From Akebia trifoliata (Eukaryota > Streptophyta > Magnoliopsida > Ranunculales > Lardizabalaceae): DNA of 64,000 nucleotides. Position 1 is the stretch's first letter. The number at the start of each line of letters is the position of its first letter. The notes below the pieces were generated by a model. The model worked only from the letters and a program-made list of their open reading frames with translations. It was not told the DNA's origin and did no database searches. Made by a program: the position numbers and the translations under genes. The stretch lies in the NCBI GenBank assembly GCA_017979445.1, contig JADQWC010000639.1:1-64000 (forward strand). The letters run 5' to 3'. Positions 1 through 10,235 of this stretch are shown here, in pieces.

Positions 1-6
1 CTTCAT

Positions 7-801
7 CTAACGATGAAGAATTTTCTTCAAGAATTCCTCAATGGTAATGTGATTTACGAAAATGACATCTTTGAAAATGTTTATCTTTGAAGTTAAAGCT
101 TGATTGTTGCTCGTTTGGTTTGTAAGGATGATGGTGCTTCTCTTCAAAACCAATGCATCTGACATCAAAACCGCTAAAATTGCTTGTTGTTTCATACGTG
201 ACAAAATAATGCTATGCAAGCCACTACTATTTTTGTATTCAACATGTTTATTTCTTTGCTTATGTCGGTGTCGTGATTCTTTTCGTAGGTTAAACCCGAC
301 ATTTTGACCCAATTTAGATAATGTAGATGCACGAGATTTATGAACTTGTGTATTGTGATGGTCATCTAAAGTACCTAATCGATCAAATATTGATATGGTT
401 GAGATGCGACCACCAATTTGGTTAAAGATCAATATACATGGGATTGGTGTTTTCTTTTATCGACTCATTAATGACTTCTACTGAAGTCTGTTGTGAAAAA
501 GTGGTTTTCATCCCAGAAATTTTGATTGGAGCCTTTGGTGTGTAACCTAACCCTGCTCGTGTGAATGAGACTATTTTTCCCGCTCGAACAAGCTTGACTT
601 GCATTGTGATTAGGCCATGTATTTGATCGGTGGCGGTAGTTCACCTAATTGTGCAGGTTCACTTTTCCCATAATCAGCAATCTTGAATAACTTTGAAGTT
701 TTAGAACCAAACCAACTTTTGGATTCTACCTTTGCGAGGCTATTTTTATGGTTCTTGATGACTGATGTAACTAGGACAATATTTTCCACGAGTGTCTTCA
801 C
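7..801 (-). pseudogene. Gypsy (Tat-type) pol remnant between protease and RT, copy 1
   Basis: Minus-strand reading frames at 7-432, 422-604 and 610-801 are consecutive pieces of one decayed polyprotein. The first contains an 'SIFDRLGTLDD' motif and a basic stretch rich in R, H and K, which I associate with the spacer between protease and reverse transcriptase in plant Tat-type gypsy polyproteins. The frames are broken by stops and frameshifts, so no functional protein is expected. The RT that should follow lies outside the window for this copy but is present beside copy 2. The assignment rests mainly on linkage to the RT and gag regions, not on this piece alone. Confidence 0.65.
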
Positions 802-2938
802 GATGTAAGATTTTTAGAGAGGTGTAACTGGAAGGGTTAACTCTTTTTTAAGTATCTCAAATTCAATTTTAGAGACAAAAGGCTTGGGCTTTGAGGAAAT
901 CTCTTCGAAAGAGGATTGTCTCGATTTCTGTCATGATTGCGATATGTAATGAAACATCGAAGTTGGCAACATAACTATGAATGATATGTCTAACTTTGGT
1001 TGACTCACATTGATCCATTCAATTTCTAGCTTATGATCATTTACCTGTTCTTTCTAAAGTTGAGGCATAGGAAAAATCTTCTCGGCATAATTCATGGTAT
1101 ACTTTCTTTTGTCAATTCTTTACTTATTAGAAGAAGGTACTGAAAATGAGAGTGTTTCTTGAATGATGTCACCTCCAAAATAAAATTTTGCATCAACAAA
1201 ATGCGTTTCCATCTTTTCGAATGATTGATCTTTAACTAATACACATTGTTGCACACCATCTTAGTAATATATGATGCACTTGTGTAATGTGGATGATACT
1301 ACTCTAGTTTTATGCAACCACGATTGATTGAGAAACAAGTGATATGAAGTTTTACAATCAATCACGTAGAAGAGCATCGTTGATAGAGAGTTTGACTCTT
1401 ATCATGCCAATAGCTCCCTGACAACCCAAGTTGAAGTCTTGAATTATCAACTAACTGTGAGCAAGTTGAAGTTGATTTGACAAGATGCCAACTTGTTTCA
1501 TGATACGAATTAAAATTATGTTGACTACAGAACCACAATTAAGGAAGATTTTTGAACATTGTTTTCTCTCACATAACCTACGATGTAAAGAGGCCTATTG
1601 TGAGGTTGAGACCCTAATTGGAGATCCTCATCAATGAAAGTAATCGTGGCCATGCACATACTGCCTTGTTGTGGATCTATGTCAGATTAAATTTTCTATT
1701 TTGATTTAGCCGAGCTTTGCTCTGAAGCATGCTGAACCTTCTGGAGTTCATTAAAGAAACCTAAGTCGACATGCGAATTTTTTATTTCTGAGGTGATATT
1801 GTCTTCCTCAAGTCTCTGATATCCATTATTAGATGTAGTAGGATGCTACTCAAATTTATCATTAACATTACCTTCTAGCCCTTCCGCTTCCACTTGGTGA
1901 TAAGTAATCGTGCAGACTTATTTAAAAAGCTTCTTAAGTAAGAATTTTATAAGAGTAACTGGTACATGGGGAGGTTGTAAAAGGACATCTTTGGGGTCTG
2001 TGGGCAAAACTCAAAAAATTTCTTCTTTATTAACCTTTTTCATTTCTTCAATGTTGTACTTGGTTTTGACTTTCTTCTTTCTCTTAGACTTGAAAATCAG
2101 AGGAGTTGGCATATACGTGTATCAATTTTTTTTTAACGAGTGACAACTGTCCACCCTTTGTCATCAACTGAAGTGGGCTACAAGAAACTCGACTTTAAAT
2201 TTGAAGCTAAATGAAATTGTTGTCTTTGTTGAGGTGAAATGGAAAGTGGGAAGTGTGACGATTATACCTTGACTTGGTCATGCCCTCAACATGGGATTGA
2301 CATTTTCAACGTCAAAACGTATGTAAATGGGTTGTGGTGGTTGAGGTAAAACTTTTGTGATTTGGGATGATGAAATGTGTGTTGCATACGGATTTAACAA
2401 GAGTATTGGACCAAAAGATCTAAATGTGATAAATGTCATGTTGGAAGTGCCAAATCCATGATTTTCTCTTTGGAGATGAAGTATTTTTCAATTGGGTGAC
2501 TAATTACCCTATGGTAACGACAATACTTTGAATTATTGTTACGACCTTTTTCTTCGGTCGTTTGGGCATTGGAAATTCAGTGAACTTCAATTTCAGTAGC
2601 TCTTCAAAATGCCTGAGATGTTAGCATTAGGAAAATGGTACTCTTCCACCTCAAGCTCTTTGAGAGTTTTTTCAAGCTTTTCTTTTTTCTTGTGTCGAAT
2701 AAGTTTTTGGCAAATTTTTTCTTCTTTTACCTGTGACTTGACATATTTTTAGGTGCTGGTAGACAAAACTTTCTTACTTTGAAGGGTTTGCCATCCTTTT
2801 TGTCCTACCTTCGAGGCTCACTTGGTTGTGGAGTCTGATGCACAGTTATACTTTGCTCCATGTTTGAGCTCGAGTAACTAGTTCTTCGAAAGTATATGGT
2901 TTAATTCCTTTCAGGATGCAGAAGAGTTGTCAATGCAT
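802..2938 (-). mobile_element. Decayed gypsy gag-protease interior, copy 1
   Basis: This lies between the recognisable gag (2,939-3,540) and the pol spacer (7-801). No long open frame remains on the minus strand. Short plus-strand frames here (for example 1,910-2,143) are antisense noise. The span 1,270-3,135 is letter-for-letter identical to the matching part of copy 2, including a run of nine T near 2,126, although both flanks differ by substitutions. Confidence 0.6.
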
Positions 2939-3540
2939 TCATTGATTACACTTCTCGATAACGGAAGATTGAGAGAGGCAATCTATGTAGTTGAGGGAAA
3001 ATTTTTTCCAGCATTCAATGTACTTGATGATCGGTTCATCCTTCCTTTGTTTGACAGTAGTGAGCTTTGCCATACATACCATTCTTCTAGTACTATAAAA
3101 GCGACAAGGAATACTCTTTTTAGTTGATCCCAATTGTCTGTTGAATTAGATTCCAAATCGGTGTACCAACCGAACACATTGTTGTGGAGGGAGCAAATAA
3201 ATTGTTTCACTATAAAATCGTTGAATGTATCAACGTTGTTGCAAATTTCGATGAAGTGGACAATGTGTTGTTTTGGATTGCATTTTCCCTTGAACTGTTG
3301 GAATTTTGATGGTTGATATCCCATTGTAAGACTTATCTTTCAATACGTTGAGTGTAGGATTTGGAAGAGACTAATAAGGACTGTGACATGCTTTCATACA
3401 AAGCATAAATGGTGTCAGTGATCATCGCTTCCAGTTGTTGAACAGAAAACCAGGCAACAGATCCCTGTGGTGGGTCTCACATAACATATTGCAAGCCAGA
3501 ATAATCTCATTGTTGCTCTTCTTCATGCAGAGTCGTGTAC
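2939..3540 (-). pseudogene. Gypsy gag remnant (retrotransposon gag domain), copy 1
   Basis: The minus strand encodes a retrotransposon gag domain of the Tat-type layout. It has 'GYQPSKFQQFKGKCNPKQH', then a segment ending 'WYTDLES' and 'NWDQLKRVFL', and, in another frame, 'FYSTRRMVCMAKL' followed by 'KQRKDEPIIKYIECW'. In intact relatives these run on in one frame. Here a frameshift near 3,060-3,080 separates them, so the gene is broken. Gag would form the capsid of the retroelement particle in the cytoplasm. The product is not expected to be made. Confidence 0.85.
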
Positions 3541-3780
3541 GTTTTGGGAGTGAATCCCAGAGGATGCGAGGGTCTAGTACTTGATTCATTCTCCTTATCT
3601 TTCTGCTCCAAACGACTGATTAGGGTGGTAATTTGAATGTCCATTTACTTCAATGCCTTTTTCAACTTGTTGATAGTGTCTGCCATCAAGGAAACTTGTT
3701 TATCTATCATTAGTGTTCCAACTGTCATCACTGCTCTGATAGAGGTGTAAGTTTGTGACGAAAAAGTGATTGATAGAGAT

Positions 3781-4131
3781 CTATCCCCTTGCTTGATTTC
3801 GAATCGGATCCAGAATTTGATAAGTCCTTTTTACAACGTCCACCCACAATGTCTTCGATATAAGTACCATTTTTGTGGTACGCTTCTTGGAGTGATGCTG
3901 AAGAGGCTCCACCAATTTGGAACCATCAGTTTTCATCATTGTTTGCGTTACATGATAATCGTGACCGATAGCTTGAATAGATTCAAAATTGGAGGAAATG
4001 ATTTTTTTACCTTTCTTAATAGTGGCAGATGTGATAATGTTGATGCTGCGAGATACCATTGATGCTTTGGTTGATGTTTTTATAGTTGACCAGAAGATGA
4101 GAGGCTGAGATAATCCTACTAGGTGTGCCAA
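3781..4131 (-). pseudogene. Open frame inside the candidate gypsy LTR, copy 1
   Basis: A minus-strand frame of about 116 codons begins in the LTR-like region and runs toward the primer-binding site. A conserved-looking stretch starts at an internal Met ('MVSRSINIITSATIKKGKK'). In copy 2 (45,556-45,224) the same frame stays open right up to the primer-binding site. It could be the N-terminal leader of the polyprotein translated from LTR sequence, or a chance frame. I do not recognise a domain. Confidence 0.35.
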
Positions 4132-4659
4132 AAATTTGTCAACAATAAATTTTACAAATCTACTTCGAGATTCCTAAAATAAATTTATTTATTTTGATGA
4201 AAAAAGAGATATCGATCTCAATATTTTCTTCTGATTTATAGTCAAGTACAAAAAGGGGACATATGTAGTTTTTCTTCTCCCCAGGCTTCGCGCTTTATCA
4301 GCTGATAAAGTTGTTTGGATAGTGGTTATGTTTATGCTTGATCTTCTATAGAGGTTTCTGTAAATTTTCTTTTTTCTAGGCTTCGCTCTTTATCGGTTGA
4401 TAAGGTCTTATAAAACCATTTTTGGGACCATAATTATACAAGGATTATCAACAGCTAATTGCTATTTATCCTTAAATAAGAGTAAATTATATGAAATTGC
4501 CAAATTATCAAAGTTAATAGAATTTTCTACTTTTGCAGGTAAAGAGAGGCAATTTTGAACACAAATAATTTTGTAACAATTTTTGTTACAATATACAAGT
4601 AAAAAGGGAGCAGCCAACCAAAACTCAGCAACAAATGCTGCCACGTCATCGCATTGTGG

Positions 4660-5640
4660 TACCCTTGTGGTACACAGCAGTAATCTCTAGGAATTATGCC
4701 TCGAGATTTGAATTGAATGTTCCAAACTCTTTGACCGTTGCAACTGTAGACTCTTCTCGAATCAACTAAAGCAAAAAACTCGACCTAATAACCTGAATAA
4801 AAAATCTATAAATTGAGGGGTTGTCCCAAAGGAAGGGGTCCATCTTCTTCTTCTTCCTAATTTCTTTGTATTTTTCTATGAGAGAAAGAATCCTTACAGA
4901 AGTGAGAGCTCAAGAGTTGTTTCTTTTACCTTTCTTTTTTTAATTTTCCTTTGTAATACCATTGTGGTTGATTAGACTTTCAAAGTTGGGAGTCAAATTG
5001 CAACACAGAACTATCCCATCCTCTTCTCTACCATATTTTCTTTATTTCACTTTGTTGCAACTTGCTCCTCACAATGATCGACTAGACTCTCCTTAGAGAG
5101 GTCAATGACGTCATAGTGAGTTCATCTTAATATTATTTAATTAATTATATTACCCTACTTTAATTCTATTATTGTGAAGACTCTTAAGGTGAGATCATCC
5201 AATTTGTACCTAATATTCTGATTTTGATGATTCATGCTTAGATGAGATCAAGCTTAATCATGCTTTGTGATAAATATGAGATACAAATCTGATAATCACC
5301 TCTAAGTTTATGATTCACATATATATTTTCAATTCACCTATAAGAGTTAACCGATTTATCCAGCATTTTCTTTAAGATCACTTGCAAAGGTTGATTTGGT
5401 CTCTGTAGTTTTTACCTTGCTTTAATCTCTAATCTTGTTTCATTTCATTTTACTTCTTAGTTGTAACTCTTTTATAATTTGTTTTAAATTTGTTTTCAAA
5501 ATCCGTTTTGGTTTCAATTCGAAAAAAAATTTGAATCACTATTGTCCCTGTGGAACAAACCTCACTCACCAAAGTTTTATTTTAATATTTGTTCAATTTT
5601 ACATCTGCAATCAACCGCTACAATTTGAACATTGGTTGAG
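4660..5640 (+). repeat. LTR-like or leader-like segment with plus-strand TATA, copy 1
   Basis: A plus-strand TATA-like TATAAATTGAGG occurs at about 4,807-4,818. It is followed by a CT-rich leader (CTTCTTCTTCTTCC) and, 700 bp on, by 'TGTCCCTGTGGAACAAACC' at about 5,544. That arrangement recalls the end of Athila-type gypsy LTRs. It points the opposite way to the surrounding minus-strand element, so it may be a nested LTR fragment. No coding domain accompanies it. Confidence 0.3.
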
Positions 5641-6164
5641 AATGATTTCTTGGCTTCCGAAGAAGGGCTTGATGTTTCTCTTTAATCGGAGTCCAGTTCT
5701 CTAAAAAACTTTTCTTTGTTTTTGGAAGAGGGTTTGAGAGCTTCTTCTTCTCTAAAGGGAAAACTTTTCTCTTCTGAGAAAAAGTGATCCAGATCCTCTC
5801 TCAATGAGAGAGACTTTGGTATTTATAGACTTAAAAAAAATTATCTTTCCAATTATACCCCAACTTAAAGAGCTTTGATTGGTTCATTTAAAGTTTAAAT
5901 TCGTCCAAATCCAATTTATGGATTTTATGTATTGTTGGTGGGCCAAACTCATTTATTTTGGTGCAGGGTCTATTACTTATGTGGATCACTTAGATTTATT
6001 AGATCATGGGCTTTATCTAAAATACCCATAACCTAAATTATAAGAGGCTCATTCCCAATCAATCAATAGGCTTCATTTGAATGTGTGGCTCATTTATAGG
6101 TTTTAGGGTCTTTCTTGTGATTTGTGAAAGATGTAGGGACCTTGTCAAAATTTCGAAGCCTACA

Positions 6165-7670
6165 TCTATATTGATGGAGAAATCTGATTTTTACTTCCCA
6201 TTTTGACGGAGTAATCTAGAGAACCTCCCGTTGCATTTCGCACTAAATAAAAAAAGAAAAATCATTTGGAGGCTGCCCATTTCAATACCTTGACCTAAAA
6301 CTATCCATCAAAATCCCAACTTTCTTCAATCGTTAGAATAAGCATTTAGCCCACTTTCCAACCAAACTTGTACATCCGTAACATACTTTTGAAACATTAA
6401 CTACTTTCAAGGCTTTGATCAACCAATCAACATTCTCCCAAAACATAAACATTTAAAAGTAGAAATAAAAAAGAAACAACTATCCTTAGGATTGATATTG
6501 GGGTGCCTAACACCTTCCCCTCTCTCATTCGTACCTTTAATCAATAAACCAAAATGAGAGTTATTCAATTTATGGGTGACTGTTCATACCCTTGAACTTG
6601 AAAAGTGGCAACTTCTCCAAATTTGTTGCTTATCTAACTCCAACCTTGATCCTTTAGGGAGATCGACCATTCTGATCGAACAACCAAGAGGAAAAAAAAG
6701 GGCGCTTGAAGATCAGGGATCTATAAATAATATGAAAATAAATTAAGAGATATTGATAAGACCCGAGTAGTCATTCCTAGGATGGGGCATAGGGTTGTCT
6801 AATATCTTCCCCTACTTCAACCGAACTACCTTACCCTGAATCTCTTAAATGCAAACTGAAGAGTCAAATTTTTTTAAGATTGACTATTCACACTCATGAA
6901 TTCCATGATTAGTAACTAATCCTTCAACTGATAATAATAATAAATAAATAAATAAAAACTAATCCTTCAAATCTAAGTCATGAAACCTTAGACTTGTTCG
7001 AAAAAGGGATACAGAGGAAACCCACCTATAGAAGGAAGATCCACGACCCCTGAATCGAGATGATCAATCAAAAGGGAGGGCACTACAGCCACCAAAGTTC
7101 AGAATTTGTAGATGTAAAAAAGAAAAAAAAAACTAAAAACCAAAAAGGGGAAACTATGTAGGCGAACAATAAACCTTATTCTCCATATTCCAATGAACCC
7201 TACTCTCCATATTCCCTTCACTTCCCCAATCTCTTTTCAAAATACTAGTTGTGCGGATCGAAGACCTACCCAAATTCAAAAATTAAAGAAGGCTAAAAAC
7301 ATGATAAAATAAGATGAGATACTTCCTGATTAATGACATTATGTGAAAAATCCAACGAAAGGGACAAAATAAAAGAATCTATGATATACAAGAAAGAAAA
7401 TAGCTAAAAAACTACTTTTACAACTTTTCTTCATAGATTATTTACTGTTTTTCATATGGAACTTTCATTATTGCTTTCTTACAGAGATTTATTTACTGTC
7501 TTGTTTACAATTTTCCTTATACTTTTGAGTTTTTCATTTACTATTCTAATGTAATTTTTAAATTTCTGTAATATATAAGGCCCTTTATAATTTCACACCA
7601 CCAAGTCTTATCAGAGTAATTTTTTGTACTTCTTGTCACTACAGTGTGTGAGTTACATATTAAAGCATAA
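6165..7670. other. Non-coding retroelement debris with LTR-end-like motifs, copy 1
   Basis: No gene is supported. Two short segments (about 6,485-6,660 and 6,755-6,905) carry the minus-strand signature 'GGAAGGTGTTAGGCACCCC' or a variant, together with a GTGACTGTTCA-like motif. I associate this with a common class of non-coding plant LTR elements. An AAT/AAAT microsatellite near 6,930-6,957 is clearly longer in copy 2 (48,436-48,485). The rest is AT-rich and unassigned. Confidence 0.4.
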
Positions 7671-7671
7671 T

Positions 7672-8272
7672 GGGAGCAGCTTGGGTGGGCAAAACCTGAC
7701 CCCACTGGGTTGAATCTGACCTTCGGTCATGTCTGGGCATAGTTAGCTTGGGTATGGGTAACAAAAAAAATGCCCTACTCAATTCGGGTTGGACACGGGC
7801 ATTGGTATTTGCCAACCCAATTTGCCCGAACCCAAACTTAATATTATTATAATTTAAAAATATTTCTTATCTTAATTTATTTCACACTCATAATTCATAT
7901 TTCAATATGTATGCTTTTGTTTATCTATACATCAAAACTAATGTATTATTATTTTCATTAGATAAATAATTGCTTTATTATTAATGCTTTGTTTTTAGTG
8001 TAATTGCTTAAATTTTTTTTTTCTTTTGAAAATTTTGATTATTAATAAAAAATTATTATTTTAGTTAATCTAATTATTTTAGTAAATTTAAGTTCTTTTA
8101 CACGCCACTGATCTTTATATAAACCCTTGCCAATACTAAATTACCTAGTATTAATGAGGAATGAATTAACTTGAACAACCCTACTTGGCTAGGGTTTGGG
8201 TTGAGCATTTCATGCCCAAGGTCGGGTTGGGCAAGGACGCGGGTTGATCCCCAACCCGCCCGAGTAGCAACC
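7672..8272. mobile_element. hAT-like non-autonomous element remnant, copy 1
   Basis: GC-rich, GGGTTGGGC-type ends enclose an AT-rich core. The left end is GCAGCTTGGGTGGGC and the right end, read inverted, is GCTACTCGGGCGGGT, so the termini are imperfect inverted repeats. Repeated CCAACCC/GGGTTGG words near both ends fit the subterminal repeats of hAT miniature elements. No clear 8-bp target duplication was found. The 69-codon plus frame at 8,171-8,380 falls in the right end and is not a gene. Confidence 0.4.
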
Positions 8273-8763
8273 CCCATTTTAAAACCTGTTTATACCCATT
8301 TTTTTACACATTCCATTTTAGGTAACCAATGCAAAATGGGAAGTAAGGGGAGCATGACACCTTCCCGTTTCTTTGGATAAATCACTTACTACTTATCTTT
8401 TAGCGAAGACCAGTTCCCCAAAGACATTTTGGGGTTTGTTAATACTTTATTTCATGAGTATAATTGAAGGTTAATCACACTACTTTCTTTAAAAACAAAT
8501 TGTGGTTCTCTAAATGAATCCCACAAACCCCTATGTAGCCAACGAAATCATCAACAATCGAGAAAATCCTAGAAGTACAAGACGCTAATGAGTTATGCAA
8601 ATAAAAATCTAAATAAAAAACTCAAAGATGGTTCCCATTTTTTTTTTCTGACATTCTTATTATCAACAATTTACATCCACAAAAATTATATAATTTTAAT
8701 AAGTAATATTCATTGGAAAAAATAAATTAAGAAAATGTTCAGATATTTTTTAAAAGAATATTA

Positions 8764-9062
8764 TCTATATAATAAAATACAACGATAAATCCCACTCCAA
8801 CTACACTTATAAGATGTAAACGTGCCAACCAACTAAAGTAAAGTGGGGCCTACACTACCCCACTTTATTCTCTTTTCTCTTCATCGTCTTTAACTTTATT
8901 GTCTTTCCTCTCTTCCCCCTTTTTCAATAATATCTCTCTTATTTTACTCCTTCTTCTTTTACCCTATTTTTAAATAATACCCTTATAACTTTACTATCTT
9001 TCATCTTTTGCCTTTTTAATCCTAAAAATGGTACTCATGTCATAGGCACGGGTAAACTCTAG
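8764..9062 (+). mobile_element. Short non-autonomous Helitron (299 bp), copy 1
   Basis: It begins TCTATATAATAAAA after an A and ends CTAG before a T, as expected for Helitron insertion between A and T. Just inside the 3' end, ACTCATGTC-ATA-GGCACGGGT can form an imperfect hairpin, followed by AAACTCTAG. This is the standard Helitron 3' terminus. The body is CT-rich on the plus strand and contains no coding sequence. A related element with matching ends is at 32,855-33,167. Confidence 0.75.
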
Positions 9063-9540
9063 TCTGCATAGTACAACACAATGATGGATCTGAAATCAAC
9101 TCAACCCTTTTTCACTAAATAGTTAAAAAGATTTCGATTGATAAAATGGTAATTTTTTGAGAAATGGGAGTCGCAACCTAGTTTAGGTCTAAGAACAAAA
9201 AATAACTCTAAATAGATCTAGATCGGTCCACGGATAAAAGAAATGGGTAAGGGGTCAAATTATCAGTTTCAGAAGGTATTAAGCACCGAATCTGCTCGAT
9301 CAAGATGATCGGTCTCTACTACGATCCAAAATTATCTTATGATCAACATACAAATACTAAAGTCAAATTAGGTTTCAATCATCATTAATCTATATCGGAT
9401 TTGCTAAATGAATCTTACGACCAAAATTCTCCAATTATATAAATTATTCCTCGAATTTCGTATAATAAGAAAAAATTTGTGAAAAAATCCTAATTAAGTC
9501 CCATGATTTGAAGTCAATTAACAATCCACATATACAAATA
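9063..9540 (+). other. Non-coding stretch with a plus-strand LTR-element signature, copy 1
   Basis: The stretch contains GGGAGTCGCAACCTAG (about 9,167) and GGTAAGGGGTC, and then a GGAAGGTATTAAGCACCGAA-like motif at about 9,274. Together these look like the conserved terminal region of a non-coding plant LTR element, opposite in direction to the motifs at 6.5-6.9 kb. In copy 2 the motif is closer to the usual form (GGAAGGTGTTAGGCACCGAA). No gene is seen. Confidence 0.4.
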
Positions 9541-10235
9541 TTTTCTAAATCAATAACAATGAAAATTTGTGAAGATTTTCCAAATTAGAAAATTAGGAAT
9601 GTGAAATTTCTAAAATTGTAACATGTGAAATTTCTAAATTAGAAATTTTCTCAATTAGAAATTCATAAATATATGATGAATTCCAAAATTAGAAATTTAA
9701 AAAATATAAAGTTTCCAAAATAGAAGATTACTAAAAAACATGAAATTTCCCAATTAGAAAATCATAAATTTCTATGAACATGAAATTTATAAATAAAGAA
9801 AATGCGAACTTCTCAAATTAGGAAATCACAAAAAATGAAATTTCTAAATTAGATGAATATGAATTTTCCCAAGACAAAGAATTATGAATTTTCAAATTAG
9901 GCAATTATGGACACACGACAACTCAACAAATCAGAAAATTTTGATATCGATAAAAACACCAAAGGAACGAAATATGAATATACATGAATCTTAAAATTAG
10001 CAAAAATCAATATCATGTAAAATTACCAAATCAAGAAAATATTAGCATATGCTGATCTTGAAATTGGTAAAATATCAATACAATATGAAATTAACAAATT
10101 TGAAGAATGTGAATACACATGGATCTTAACATTGGCAAAAATCAAAATCATGGAAATTTATCAAATCAGGGAAGTATGGATGTGTACATGATAATCATCA
10201 AAATCAGCAAATCATGAATATGAATGAAAATTTTG
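9541..10235. repeat. AT-rich degenerate short-unit repeats, copy 1
   Basis: This holds many imperfect copies of a word like GAAATTTCTAAATTAGAAA, often near-palindromic, up to about 9,900. A second family follows, built on 'ACATGGATCTTAACATTGGCAAAAATCAA'-like units and ending near 10,235. No reading frame is supported on either strand. The repeat is probably an internal, satellite-like part of a non-coding retroelement. Confidence 0.55.

Larger units (their letters stand above)
3746..6164 (-). repeat. Candidate 5' LTR of the minus-strand gypsy element, copy 1
   Basis: Just left of this span lies GCTCTGATAG (3,732-3,741). Its complement, CTATCAGAGC, resembles the initiator-Met tRNA primer-binding site TGGTATCAGAGC. 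A gypsy LTR should therefore end here, and the plus strand begins TGTAAGTTTG. A matching right end AAGCCTACA occurs at 6,156-6,164, giving TGT...ACA borders. A minus-strand TATA-like TATAAATACC lies at about 5,819-5,828, placed as a promoter driving transcription leftwards into gag. A 116-codon minus frame (3,781-4,131) lies inside the primer-proximal end. No second LTR is available for comparison, so the outer border is inferred. Confidence 0.45.

Noticed and set aside
8171..8380. 69-codon plus-strand frame with Pro/Arg-rich peptide
   Set aside because: It lies in the GGGTTGGGC-rich end of a hAT-like element. The composition comes from the repeat, and there is no domain or splice context.
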